From assembly GCF_963924675.1 (NCBI RefSeq), contig NC_089239.1, positions 1,291,001 to 1,355,000 of the forward strand: a stretch of 64,000 bases of DNA. Direction: 5' to 3'. The translations under genes and the position numbers were made by a program. This document shows positions 31,691 through 44,437 of this stretch, in pieces. The stretch is from Phocoena phocoena. Its lineage: Eukaryota > Chordata > Mammalia > Artiodactyla > Phocoenidae. A model generated the notes under the pieces. The model had not been told where the DNA came from, did no database searches, and saw only the letters and a program-made list of their open reading frames with translations. The stretch's first letter is position 1; each line of letters opens with the position of its first letter.

Positions 31691-33302
31691 TAGCATCAAA
31701 GTCACATAGTATCATTTTTGCCACATTCTGTTGGTTATAAGTAACTCACAAGTCCTCTGGATTCAAGGGGCAAGAACTAGACTTCACTTCTTGATGTAGA
31801 AATGGAAAGTTATGGAAGATATTCTTATGGTCATCTTTGGAAAATATAATCTGACACAGTCAACCCTCTGGTTGCAAAAATTTGCATTGAAGTCCCCTCC
31901 CATTTTGGCATTAGGTTCAAACTTGAAATCCAGGAACTTTTCATCAGGTGCTGGTGCAGATAAGGCTCCTCAGGTGCAGTTTTGTGAGTACATCTCTTTG
32001 AGTATCATTCTTCTTGATCAGAGCACTTGTAAACAATTGTGACAAATTACCTTTCCCCACATACCCCACACAAAACAGTGAAACAAGTGAAAAATGATCA
32101 CTGTGGACAGTTCCATTCAGAGCAAGGTAAACAAAGAACACACAGCAGACCCCAGTCCATAATAGGTGTGAAATCCAAGGGGCCCATGTGGCCAGTTCCT
32201 TGATTAGGGCTCAGTCCTATTTCCTGTGAGTTTTTTCATTATTCTTGACCTTATTCTCTAGGCTTTTGGATTCACCACATGTCTCTGCCATAATTTTCAT
32301 AAGGGCTAAAATTGACAAAAACCTTATTTTCTTATAAGGAGATTACAGTCCCATGGGAGCTAATAAACCTTTATCTAAGGATTTTCCTCCAGGGTGAGGG
32401 CAGTTTTGTCCACAGCCCTCCCAAGAAACAGCAAGACACTCTAGACTCAAGTGACTTGTGATGACTTGAAGGATGAGTATGGGTTTATGCAATTAAATAT
32501 GCAGGTATTCATTAATATGATGGGGCAATGTTTCTGAAAAAGTGGTGTCCTCAGTTTGGGTACCCTGAAAACAGAGCTGTCTTCAACTTGTGACCATAAC
32601 AGTGAGGTCAACTTAGAAGGTGGGACTGGAATGAAAGAATGTGAGGTAAGAAAAGAAGAATACTCGGGAGCATTGGGGTTAGATGTAGCAGTTTAAGACT
32701 CAGAGACTTATTTATTTGGGAGGTGATACCAATAAACAGGAGAGGGAACAGGGAAAGTGAGGACATGCATGAAAAGTCAGCAAGAGGGTTCATTAAGTTT
32801 GTTGCTGTGGGCAACATGAGCTAAGTGCCACTAGGACTTACAAAAGCGCATATACAAATGCCTTCCAGCATTTTCCACTAAAGAAAAAGTGGTAGGTGCA
32901 TTTGTCCACTTGTTCCCATCTCCCATTGGTTGAGAGTTCCCCCAAAGGAGTTACATGAGAGTGAGCTTCTGTTGGCATCCATGGAGAAGTCCTGTGGCAA
33001 GAAGCAAGAACATCTGGTATACGCATGAGTCAGGACACTGTCAGCAGTAAGCCATCAAATGCCCACACGACTGGACTAGTGACTTGACCAAAACAGATGG
33101 TAGTGTAGGGTGGAGGGATAAAGACAGGCTGGGTATGGAGGCAGGATCCCCCAAATCTCCCTGAATTATCAGAGCAGCCAAGCTGGGATTAGTATTCAAG
33201 CTTGGAACAAATGTTTAACCATTTTTTTTCATGATTTGTAAACACTAGACATAAATGTAAATAAGAAAGAAGCAAACACACAGAACCTATGGAGCAGAAG
33301 AA
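31691..33302. other. Mostly unique DNA, no gene seen
   Basis: No supported gene. About 32690-32790 (TTATTTATTTGGGAGGTGATACC) resembles 570-600, perhaps the same unnamed old repeat. Confidence 0.4.
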
Positions 33303-33313
33303 AAGTTGTCATT

Positions 33314-33411
33314 TTTTTTTAACATCTTTATTGGAGTATAACTGCTTTACAATGGTGTGTTACTTCCTGCTTTATAATCAGTGAATCAGATACATATATC
33401 CCCATATGTCT
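33314..33411 (-). mobile_element. Very short young L1 3' end, antisense
   Basis: T-run plus AACATCTTTATTGGAGTATAACTGC through CCCCATATGTC: about 98 bp. Imperfect duplications AAGTTGTCATT (33303-33313) and AAGCTGTCATT (33412-33422) flank it, 10 of 11 identical. Confidence 0.88.
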
Positions 33412-33422
33412 AAGCTGTCATT

Positions 33423-34154
33423 CTAATAGTAGAAAGGTGAACTGCTAAACAGGATCCTAGAAAGAACTATTTTATCTTCCAGGTCTTTAAGGAACAGTGA
33501 GTCCATATGATGTTTTGTTAATCTCTAACAATATCCAGCAGCTTTCTCTGTCAATAATTGTGGGGAATTTTTTCTGGATGTTTTTCAGAATAATTGTGAT
33601 AGTTATAGTTTCATCATTAGCACTAAACTTTCACTCTATAAGTCACTGAGATTTAGGGCTATTTGTTATGGCAGCACACTATAGCCTACACTGACAAGTG
33701 CTTTAAAATAAATCAACACTACGTGGAGCAGCAATAAAGGGGTATGCTTTTTTTGTCTCTTTTTCCTTGACAAATAGTCTAACTCCTTTAGATTATTTTA
33801 TTATTTTCCCAGATGTTAGTCATCTTCTATGACTAGCACCACATGTATAGCCAAATTACATGAAAAGAGAGATTCTGAACAGCTGCTTTAAGCACAAAAA
33901 TTTGGAAGAGGATAAAATGCCTAAAGATATTTTTTTTTACACAAAAATATGTATGAGGAACTTGTGAAGTCAGAATCATGTTGCACGATGAGCAAAGCCT
34001 CTTTTCCAGGAGGTTCAGTAAATACACAGAGGTCCACATATGACTGGAGAACTGTGAAGAGAGATCTGGGGAGACTGTAAGTGTGAAATAAGTTTCCCTC
34101 CTGATGGAAGCTTAAACTAGGTTTATGGTCATCACGGACTCTGCCATATTCAAT
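33423..34154. other. Unique DNA, no gene seen
   Basis: No gene or named repeat. Short antisense frames at 33833-34160 have no domain features. Confidence 0.4.
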
Positions 34155-34270
34155 TATCAAGTAGGTGTCGAGTAAATACTTGTTGAATTAATGCATGAAT
34201 AGCTTCAGCTTGTGTCTAGCAAAATGCTTGACAAATAGTGGTGCTCAAAAGTTGTTTGTTGACTGATGGC
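34155..34270 (+). mobile_element. Two adjacent L2/MIR-like 3' tails
   Basis: GTAGGTGTCGAGTAAATACTTGTTGAATTAATGCATGAAT is followed at once by a second similar tail (AATGCTTGACAAATAGTGGTGCTCA...GTTGACTGATGGCATGA). Both match the L2/MIR terminal pattern. Confidence 0.5.
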
Positions 34271-36039
34271 ATGAGGTATAAACACATGTTTTGTTGGAAA
34301 GGAGCTCACACACAGTTTCTTATGCTGCTGGGGTCTACTTTTCCCCACTGCCACACCCACATTAAGCAGGATCCTGAATTTTTGGCCGCAGTTGCAGTAA
34401 GTGCTTCTCTGTTTCTGGACAAGGAGCTGGGCTGCCTAAGTCATACCCCACCCTGGCAAGATGGAAAGTAGTTTCCCCAAAGGGATAACGGAAATGACCA
34501 AAACTCAGGAGCCCCTTGTTTTCTCAACTCCTGGAAGTAAGGAGCAGAAGACTGTTGTATACACCTGGAACAGGTTTTGATTTTGCTTCTTATTTTTTTT
34601 TTTCTTCCATGACAAGGAGAGAGAGGCAGCACTGAAAAACAAATAGCCCTCACTGAGGAATTGGGAAAAGTTGCATCTTGGCAGGATCTTGTCAGTAACA
34701 TCATTTGGTTGGTGCCAACATGCTGAGGAATGTGACAGGAAACAAAGCTGCCAGCATGGCTACTTTGGTTTTGCTGCTAAGGCCAGGACGGGATCCATCC
34801 TGGAGGCTTTAGCTGCAAAACGACTCACGAGGCCAAATACCAGCAAGCAGGCATCAGCCTCACCCTGCCCCTCAGTGGGTCTCAGCACCAGAGGCTCGGG
34901 GGATACCAGGGTAACCTCTGCCACAGGATAACCAAGAGGTCAGACCCATGACTATTGTTCTGGCATCCTTACTGCACCTTCTTCCCCGAACCCAGCAGCC
35001 GGCAGGTAGGGGTTTCTCAACCACTTGTTTCATCTACACCACTAAACTAGGAGATCCTTTAGGAAAAAGAATATCTAAGATGGAACCAGTGAATACATAG
35101 TTTTGGCAGTTAGATGCATAAATAAAACTCTAATTGTGTGTTCATTCTTCCCTGTGGTTTAGTACATGAGACAACTCTCAACTTCTGGAATCAGTCATTC
35201 TGGTTGGAGATTAATTTCAGTTGCTGCAAAGAAAGCCTGTTATCCAACACTTTATAAGAATAAAAGGGTATCATGAAGCCCAAATGGGTGCCAAAAGATA
35301 AAAATTTAAAAAAATTCTTTCACCTGCCAGTGCTGTCATATTCTACTACTCAAGTTTTATTTCCAAGTGAAGTTAACCATTAGCATTTCATTTGCAACAA
35401 TATTTAAGATATATTAACAAATATCTGCTTTTTAAAATTCAAATTCTTATTTTTTTTCTCAGCTAGGCAGGATTTTAGAGATGAATAGATGTGGCTGCTT
35501 GGCTGTTGTTACTTTCTCTCTTACTGACTTTAGTTCTGACCTCCTTCAATCTGCTGACATCCACGTCCTCCACCTGAAACCTCAAGCTCAGAAGCCATTT
35601 ATACACGGGGTATGTCACTACTGCTTTTCCACAACCAAGCGAAATCAGGGTGAGTTGTCTAAATCCCCGGTTGCTGATCTTCCTGTAACTGTCACTCACC
35701 CACTGGGAAATTATTAACTCTGCCTCCATCAAAAATTAACATACACATTTCAAATTCAAGTTGATCAGAACAAAGGATCAATTAAACCAATTAGAATCAA
35801 GATGTAGTAGGTATTGCATATTTTGATACTCTTTGTCCTTAACAGTTCTTTCCTTCTGAGATACAGATATTCTGCTTTCTCCTTAATCTTTCCATGAATG
35901 TAGTCTTTGACAGATTTTCAGCCAGACAAGTCTCTGAATAGGCTTGTCATCTCATTCACTTATGCCCACCCCTCTTCTCTGTCTTGGGTTGGCATAGCCA
36001 GAAAAACAACCATCTGGGTCTCTAACAATGGGCTATGTA
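34271..36039. other. Unique DNA, no gene seen
   Basis: No coding region supported. The frames at 34671, 35481 and 35475 (antisense) have no domain, codon pattern or splice support. A T-run is at about 34590-34604. Confidence 0.4.
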
Positions 36040-36170
36040 TACTATCACTAATTCTCCTACAACACTGCAAAATATTTTACTATCACCACTTTATAGATGA
36101 GAGTCCTGAGACTCATAGAGACTGATTAACATACCCAAGTTTAAACAGCTACTACATATCACAGTCATTT
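36040..36170 (-). mobile_element. MIR-like remnant
   Basis: ACTTTATAGATGAGAGTCCTGAGACTCATAGAG followed by AACATACCCAAGTTTAAACAGCTA matches the antisense MIR core pattern (tttacagatgagg...ctcagagagg...cacacagcta). Confidence 0.6.
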
Positions 36171-36194
36171 ATGTCAGTTAATGTTATGCATTAT

Positions 36195-36226
36195 GGTTAG
36201 GGTTAGGGTTAGGAATAGGGTTAAGG
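36195..36226 (+). repeat. Interstitial telomere-like repeat
   Basis: GGTTAGGGTTAGGGTTAGG followed by the degenerate AATAGGGTTAAGG, about three TTAGGG-type units plus decayed ones. It sits directly before the 5' end of L1-C. Confidence 0.8.
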
Positions 36227-37627
36227 TCTGCACCAGGAAACTAAACTGCACTTAGCACCACCAACTATGCACCTGCATGCTGCCAGGCTGACTCCCTTCA
36301 CTGACCTCTACTGCCATGTATGCACCTATTGAGAGACCCTGAAACCACAGAATACCTGCCAACAGCCAGGGCACTAGCAGCTGCCAGTGTGCCCAGAGTT
36401 GTTCCTGATCCTTGCTGCTGTCTCTGGCCACCACCACTACATGTGTGTCTGTAACCAGTCCCTGCCACAACACAGACCCTTGTAACTGAGTGTGGGCACA
36501 CCACTGGCTCTGGCCACCATTTGTCCTGCCTTAGTCTGTACCTACTGGGTACCACGCTAAAGACTCCAACAGTCCTGGTAGCAACTACAGACTCCCTGTA
36601 TCACTCAGCAAGGACAATGCAGTTGTTGACACTCTGGGCCTTAGAAGCCTGAACCAACAAGACATCAAGACACCCCCAGATGAGTTGCTACATGCCCTTG
36701 CACTTGGCACCCTGCATTACTAGACCTGGGATCACAACATATTTTAGCATTCCCCCTACCAGTAGATGATGGTCTTTCCTTACCAAAGTCTTTCCTTACA
36801 TAAACTCTGGAAGAGGTGACTCCTTCTTCAAATGCAGACACCTGTGGAATACTACATGGGTCACATAAAATCAGAGAAACAGGAAATCACCAAAAGAACA
36901 CAGTAAACTTCCAGTAACTGAACACAAATGAATAGAGATACATGAATTTCTCAATAAAATTCCAAAACAATTTGTGTAAAGTTGTTCAAAGAATTACAGA
37001 AGAATGCAAAGAAGCAATTTAATGAAATCAGTAAAATAATACAAAAGCAAAATGAGAGGTTGAACTGAATGTTTTTTAAAACATAAAGAACAAAACAAAA
37101 TTTTGGAGATGAAGAATGCAAAACTGAACTGGAAAATTCAATAGAGAGCTTCAAAAACAGACTGGACCAACAGAAGGGTCAGTGTGCTCAAAGATAAATC
37201 ATTTGAAATTATCCATACAGAGGAGCAAAAATAACAAAAAGAATGAGGAAAGCCTATGGGACTTACAGCATGTCATTAAAAGGAACAATCCACACATCAG
37301 TGGAGTCCCAGAAAGAAAAGAGAGAGAGAAAGGAGGGAAAAGTTTAGTTAAATGAATAATGGTTGAGAAAATGCTGGGGAGAAATTTGGACATCCAAGTT
37401 TATAAAGCTAATAGGTCACCCCATAATTTCAATCCAAAGACAGTTTTCTCCAAGGTGCATTATAATAAAACTGTCAAAAATTTAAAAAAGAGAGAGAATT
37501 TTAAAAGGAGCGAGGATTAAAAAAAATCTCTCATAAAAAGTGACCCTATAAGGCAATTAATGGATTTCTCAGCAGAAATCTTGCAAGCCAGGAGTGAATG
37601 GGATGATATATTCAAGGTGTTGAAGGA

Positions 37628-38243
37628 TTGTTTCCATCTCCGGGCTATTGTAAATAGAGCTGCAATGAACATTTTGGTACATGACTCTTTTTAGTGTCCA
37701 TCACAGGATGAATGGATAAAGAAGATGTGGCATATATATACAATGGACTATTACTCAGCCATAAAAAGAAACGAAATTGAGCTATTTGTAATGAGGTGGA
37801 TGGACCTAGAGTCTGTCATACAGAGTGAAGTAAGTCAGAAAGAGAAAGACAAATACTGTATGCTAACACATATATATAGGACTTAAGGGAAAAAATGTCA
37901 TGAAGAACCTAGGGGTAAGACAGGAATAAAGACACAGACCTACTAGAGAATGGACTTGAGGATATGGGGAGGAGGAAGGGCAAGCTGTGACAAAGCAAGA
38001 GTGGCATGGACATATATACACTACCTAACATGAAATAGATAGCTAGTGGGAAGCAGCCGCATAGCACAGGGAGATCAGCTCAGTGCTTTGTGACCAACTA
38101 GAGGGGTGGGATAGGGAGGGTGGGAGGGAGGGAGACACAAGAGGGAAGAGATATGGGAACATATTGACTCACTTTGTTATAAAGCAGAAGCTAGCACACC
38201 ATTGTAAAGCAATTATACTCCAGTAAAGATGTTTTAAAAAAAA
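37628..38243 (+). mobile_element. Young L1 insertion with 5' inversion (twin priming)
   Basis: 37628-37694 is the reverse complement of the young L1 segment around 8260-8325. 37695-38243 continues immediately in sense from the next position (GTCCATCACAGGATGAATGG) to the L1 3' end and A-tail. Exact duplications GTGTTGAAGGA at 37617-37627 and 38244-38254 flank it. This inverted-5' layout is the known twin-priming product. Confidence 0.93.
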
Positions 38244-39269
38244 GTGTTGAAGGAAAAAATAATGTCAACAAAGAATAATTTAACCAGCAACATTGTTCTT
38301 CAGAAATAAAGGAGAGATAAACACTTCCTAGAAAACAAAGCTGAGGGAGTTCATCACCACTATACTTGCCTTACATGGAATGTTGAATTCTTCAAGCTGG
38401 AAATGAAGGATGATGGTTAGTAACATGAAAACATGAAAATATTCAACACACTGATATGGGTAAATATACAGTTAGATTCAAAATCCTTTAATACTGTAAT
38501 ATGGTGATGTGTTAACCACTAATTCTAGTATAAATGTTAAAGGACAAAAGTATTTAAAATAGCTATAGCTACAATAATAGTTTAGTGGATACACAATATA
38601 CAAAGATGTAAATTGTGACATCCAAAACATAAAATTTGTGTGTAGGGGAAAGGGATAGGGTTCTTATATGTAATCAAGTTATTATCAGTTAAAACAGACT
38701 GATACATCTTTAAAATGATCAATAAGCCTCAAGGTAACCACAAAATAAAAACATATAGAAGACACACCCAAGAGAAAAAGAAGGGAAATAAAGTATTCCA
38801 CTATGGAAAATCATCAATTCACAAAGGAAGATGGCAAGAGAGGAGGAAAGGAACTAAAAACAACCAGAAAACAATGAACAAAATGGCATAAATACTTACT
38901 TATCAATCATTACTTAAATGTAATAGATTAAATTTTCCAACCAAAAGATAGAGTGACTGGACAGATGATAAAACCAAGACCCAACTATATGCTGCCTACA
39001 ACTGGACTCACTTCCAGTTCTCGAACACTTAACATAAAGGGATGGAAAGGTATGGAAAAAAGATAATCCACACTAGTGGGGGGAAAGAAAACGAGAGTAG
39101 GAATAACTATACTTATATCAGACAAAATAGACTTTAAGCTAAAAATGGTAACAAGTCAAAGAAGGCTATTATATATTGATTAAGGGTTCAATTCATCAAG
39201 AAGATATAAGAGTAGTAAATATATATGTGCCCAACACTATAACATGTAAATACATTAAACAAATACTAA

Positions 39270-39792
39270 ATACAAAAAGAATGAGGAAAGCCAATGGGAC
39301 ATTGTACACCATTAAAAGGAACAATTCACACGTCAGTGGAGTCCCCCCAAAAAAAGAGAAAGAGAAAGGGGCAAAAAGTTTATTTAAATGAATAATGGTT
39401 GAGAACATCCCAAACCTGGGGAGAAATTTGAACATCCAAATTTATAAAGCTAACAGGTCACCCCATAATTTCAAAACTTTGTTTTTTTGTTTATGTTTTT
39501 TTTTAATTCAGTTCAACTTCTCATTTTGTTCTTGTATTATTTTAGTGATTTCATTAAATTATTTATTTGCATTCTCTTGTAATTCTTTGAACATCTTTAC
39601 ACAAATTATTTTGGAATTTTATTGGGAAATTTGTGTATCTCTATTCGTGTTCAGTTATTGGAAGTATACTTTGTTCCTTTGGTGGTGTCCTGTTTCTCTG
39701 ATTTTATGTGACACATGTAGTCTTGCACAGGTGTCTGTGCATTTGAAGAAGCAGTCACCTCTTCCAGAGTTTATGCATCTGGAAGCGAGAAA
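39270..39792. repeat. Displaced, inverted duplication of L1-C ORF1 sequence
   Basis: 39277-39475 repeats 37237-37436 in the same direction (shared GAATAATGGTTGAGAA, AGGTCACCCCATAATTTCAA). 39490-39790 repeats 36800-37095 in the opposite direction (for example TCACATAAAATCAGAGAAACAGG read on the minus strand). The flanks are ORF2 endonuclease sequence, which resumes at about 39793. No A-tail was seen. Confidence 0.8.
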
Positions 39793-40301
39793 TAGGCACC
39801 ATACAATAAATGGTAGGGGATTTCAGTACCCTACTTTCAACAATGGATAGATTGTCAAAAAGAAAATCACTAAAGAAACATTGGAAAAAATGGACCTAAT
39901 AAACATATATAGAACATTCTATCCAACAGCAGCAGAATACACATTATTCTCAAGTAGACACAAAACATTGTCCAGGATAGAATAGATCATATGTCGGGTC
40001 ACAAAATTTATCTCAAAAAATTTTAAATGACTGAAAGCATACCAAGTACATTTTACAAACACATCACATGAAACTAGAAAACAGTAATAGGAGGATAGCT
40101 GGAAAAAATCATAAATGTGTGAAAATTAAGCAACAGAGTACTGCAACCAATGGTCAAAGAATAAATTAAAGGTGAAATTAGAAAATATATTGAAACAAAC
40201 AAAACTGGAAGCAATATACCAAAACTTAAAGCATACCAAAAAAACAGTTCTAAGAGGAAAGGTTATGGAGATAAATGCCTACATTTAAAAGAGAGAGAGA
40301 G

Positions 40302-40510
40302 GAGCTTCCCTGGTGGCGCAGTGGTCAAGAGTCTGCCTGCCGATGCAGGGGACGTGGGTTCGTGTCCTGGTCTGGGAAGATCCTACATGCCACAGAGCAA
40401 CTAGACCCGTGAGCCATGGCTGCTGAGCCTGCATGTCCGGAGCCTGTGCTCTGCAACAGGAGAGGAGAGGCCACAACAGGGAGAGGCCCGTGTACCGCCA
40501 AAAAAAAAAA
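40302..40510 (+). mobile_element. CHR-type SINE within L1-C
   Basis: Sense SINE starting GAGCTTCCCTGGTGGCGCAG, A-tail at about 40500-40514. An AAAAGAGAGAGAGAG-like direct repeat flanks both sides (from 40287 and from 40511). Confidence 0.92.
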
Positions 40511-43108
40511 AAAAGAGAGAGAGAGAGAGAGATTGCAAACAAACAACCTAAATTTATACCTCAAGGAACTGAAAAAATAAGAACCAACTGAGCCCAAAGT
40601 TAGCATGTGGAAGTAAATAATGAAGATCAAAGCAGAAATAAGTAAAATAAAGAAGAGAAAAACAATAGAAAATATCAAGAAAACTAAGAGTTGTTTTTTT
40701 AAAAAAGATAAGTAAAATTGACAAGTAGTCAGCTACACTTACAAAGAAAAAAAGAGAGAACTGAAGTATATGAAACTGTAAATGAAAGAAGAAACATTAC
40801 AAATGATGCCACAGATTACAAAAGTACCTAAGAGACTAGTTTTAACAATTAAAAAATTCAACAACCTAGAAAAAAATAGATATTGCTAGAAACATACAAA
40901 CTGCATATACCAAATCATGAAGAAATAGAAAGTCTGTACAGATCAATAATGTGTAAAGAGACTGAATCAGTAATCAAAAAAGTCCCACAAAGAAAAGCCT
41001 AGGATCAGATAGCTCTCCCATGAATTCTACCAAGTATTGATTTGAAGAGGAGCGAGCACTTCTCAACTTCCAAGGCCAACATTAACCTGATACCATAGCT
41101 ATGTAGTGATACCACAGGAAGAGAAGAGTACAGATCAATATACATGATGAATATAGATGCAATGTATCTCAACAAAATATTAGCAAACCAAATTTAATAC
41201 CACATTAAAAGGACTGTACACTATCTTCAAGTGAGATTCATCCCTGAGATGCAAGAAAAGTTTAACATACACAAATATATAAATGTAATACATCACATTA
41301 ATTCAAAAAAGGACAAAAATCATTATGGTCATCTCAATAGATGCAGAAAAAGCATTCATCAAAATTCAACAAACTTTCGTGGTAAAAGTGCTTAGTTGTT
41401 TGGATATATAAGAAACATACATAAACATAATAAAAGCCATATATGGTAAAGTCACAGCTAACATACTCAGTGGTGAAAATATGAAACTTTGCCTCTAAGA
41501 TCAGGAACAAGACAAGCGTGGCCACTCTCACCACACCTATTCAACATAGTACTAGAAGTCCTAACCAAGCAGTGAAATAAGAAAAACAAATACAAGACAT
41601 TCAAATTGAAACAGAAGTGAAAGTGTCTCTGTTTGCTGATGACATGATCTTGTATATAGACAATCCTTGAAGGCTCTACCAAAAAACTGTTAGAACTAAT
41701 AAACAAGTAAACAAGAAACAATAAACAAGTAAAGTTGCATGATACAAAATCAATATAAAAAATCAATTGTATTTCTAAACACTAACAACAGAATATCTGA
41801 AAAAAATGCAAAATAGCATTGAAAATAACAGAGTACTCAATGATAAATTTAACCAAGAAGTGAAAGGTCTCCACAATGAAAACAATAACACACTAATTTT
41901 TAAAAAATTGAAGGAGACATAAATAAATGGGAAGCTAAACTGAGTTCATGGATCGGAGGAATTGATATCCTTAAAATGTCCATACTACTCAAGGTCAATA
42001 GGTTCAAAATTTCAATGACATTTTACACAGAAATAGAAAACAACCCACAAAAACAGTCCTGAGAAAGAAGAACATAGGCTGGAGGTATCACACTGCCTAA
42101 TTTCAAACTACTATAAAGCTATAGCAATCAAAATAGTATGGTACTTTCATCAAAATGAACACGTAGACAAATGGAACAGAATCAACATCCCAGAAATAAA
42201 CCCATACGTATAAGGTCAACCTGTATTTGACAAGGGAGCCAGGAGTGCTTAATGGGAAAAGCCTCCTCAATACAAGGTTTGGGGATAACAGGATATTCAC
42301 ATACCAGGAAATGAAATCACCTCCCTATCTTACACCAGTCACAAAAATTAACTTAAAACAGATTAAGGACTTAAACTTAAGACCTGAAATTGTAAAATTA
42401 CTAGATGAAAACTTAGGGGAAATTTCCTTGACACCTGTCTTGTACATGACACCAAAAGCACAGCAACAAAAGCAAAAATCAACAAGTGGGGCTGCATCAA
42501 ACTAAAAAGCTTCGAACAGCAAAAGAAGCTATCAACAAAATGAAGTGGTAAACTATAGAATGGGAAAAAATATTTTCAAACTATATACCTGATAAAAGGT
42601 TAATATCCAAAATATATAAGGAGTTCATACAACTCAATAGCACAAAACCAAAAAATATCCAGTTAAGAAAGAGCAGAGTACTTGAATAAATATTTCTCCA
42701 AAGAAATGACCAACAAGTATATGAAAAGTGTTCAAAATCACTAATAATCAGGAAAATGCATATCAAAATCACAGTGAGATATCACCTCACATCTCTTAGA
42801 ATGCCAATAATGAGACAAGAGATAAGTGTTAGCAAAGATGTGGAGAAAACATAGTCCTTATACACTCTTGGTGGGAATGTAAGTTGGTTCAGCCACTATG
42901 AGAAATAATATGGAGGTTTCTCAAAAAATTAAAAATAGAACTACCATAGGATGCAGCAACTCCACTTCTGGGAGAGAATATAGGAAACGAAACTAGGATA
43001 TTGAAGAGATATATATGCACTTCCATGTTTATCACAGCATTATTCACAATAGCCAAGATGTGATAACAACCTAAGTGCCCATTCGTGGATGAATGGATAA
43101 AGAAAATG

Positions 43109-43112
<4 letters not shown>

Positions 43113-43160
<48 letters not shown>
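43113..43160. repeat. (TA)24 microsatellite
   Basis: Forty-eight bases of uninterrupted TA in the 3' part of L1-C ORF2. The overlapping Tyr-Ile ORF is an artefact. Confidence 0.97.
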
Positions 43161-43163
<3 letters not shown>

Positions 43164-43660
43164 GTATTCAGCCAAGAGAAAAAAGTACACCCTGCTATTT
43201 GTAACAACATATTTGTGACAACATGGATGAATCTTGTGGACCTTATGCTGAGATAAGGCAGACAGAGAAAGACAAATACTGTATGATATCATTCAAATGT
43301 AGAATCTAAAAAAACCAAACTCATAAAAACAGAGAGTAAAATGGTGGTTACCAGAAGATGGGAGTTGAGGTATAGGACAGATGTTGTTTAAAGGTACAAA
43401 CTTGCAAGGAGCAATAATAAGTACTGGAGATCTAATGCACAGTATAGTGAATATAAACAACATTGCATTATAATCATCAAACTTGCTAAAAGACTAGAAC
43501 TTAACCACTAAAGAAAAATAATAATTATGTGATGTGATAGAGTTGCTAACTATTCTACCATGGCAATCATATTACAATATATAAATGAAATTAACAAAAT
43601 TTAATTAACTTAAATCTACACAATGTGGTATGTCAAATATAGTTCAATTAAAATATTTAA

Positions 43661-43755
43661 ATACATATATATATGTATAGCTGATTCACTTTGTTATAAA
43701 GCAGAAACTAACACACCATTGTAAAGAAATTATACTCTAATAAAGATGTTACAAA
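43661..43755 (+). mobile_element. Very short young L1 3' end, sense
   Basis: GCTGATTCACTTTGTTATAAAGC through CTAATAAAGATGTTACAAAAAAA is the young L1 terminus. It sits directly at the end of L1-C. TTTAAATA occurs on both sides and may be a short target duplication. Confidence 0.85.
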
Positions 43756-44188
43756 AAAACCGTTTAAATAAATAAATAAACAAACAGACTGACCTGTTAC
43801 CCCCAAGTCATACCACATTGCAGGGAGTGGCAGGCAAGCTCAGGCTCAAGAAGTATGGAAAATTACAGACTAAGGAAGAACTGTGGCTCCCTTGGTGTTC
43901 CCTGTTGCCTAGCCTGCAGTGGCTCTTGTATGGTAAATAAAACACTCTCCTATCACTTCCCCAGAGGATACCCCCAGTCTCTCTAGTCACACCAGCTCAG
44001 TCCCAAAATGGTGATTCTGATCCTTATTTATGCTTTTTACACCCCCAAGAAAGGCAGCTAAGGTTTAGAGAAGTATTTTTAAATTCCCATTTATTTTTAC
44101 ATCCTTGTTAAAATTCTTCTTTTCTGTGAAACCATTTTCTGGTCTCCCAGGCAAAAATAATAGCTCCCTCCTTTGTGTTTTCTTCTTG
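43756..44188. other. Unique DNA with a possible L2 fragment
   Basis: No gene. About 44100-44185 (CTGTGAAACCATTTTCTGGTCTCCC...AATAGCTCCCTCCTTTGTG) resembles an L2 3' region cut by L1-D. Confidence 0.45.
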
Positions 44189-44437
44189 GTGGGGGCGGTA
44201 TAGTTGTTTTACAATGCTATGTTAGTTTCTACTGTACAGTGAAGTGGAGTTCTCTGTGCTTTACAGCAGGTTCTCATTAGTTATCTATTTTATACATATT
44301 AGTGTATATATGTCAATCCCAATCTCCCAATTCATCCCACCCCTCCTTTCCTCACTTGGTGTCCATACGTTTGTTCTCTATGTCTGTGTCTCTATTTCTG
44401 CCCTGCTAACAGGTATATCTGTACCTTTTTAAGAGAT

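Larger units (their letters stand above)
36230..43660 (+). mobile_element. L1-C: old, rearranged near-full-length L1
   Basis: It is an older L1 than the others. A 5'UTR-like CCACCAC/CTGGCC-rich segment (36230-36800) precedes ORF1 sequence (about 36840-38440), then ORF2 (about 38890-43190) and a 3'UTR (to about 43660). ORF2 signs include the endonuclease start (38900-39120), ATGCAGAAAAAGCATTCATC (RT, 41340) and TTTGCTGATGACATGATCTTG (RT FADD, 41629). All frames are broken by many stops. Inserted or rearranged inside are a 5'-inverted young L1 (37628-38243), an ORF1 inverted duplication (39270-39792), a SINE (40302-40510) and a (TA)24 tract. Confidence 0.85.

Noticed and set aside
35475..35732. 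Overlapping frames on both strands as a small gene
   Set aside because: Frames of similar length on opposite strands, no domain, no promoter or splice support.
43071..43292. Tyr-Ile repeat protein on the minus strand
   Set aside because: Translation of the (TA)24 microsatellite.
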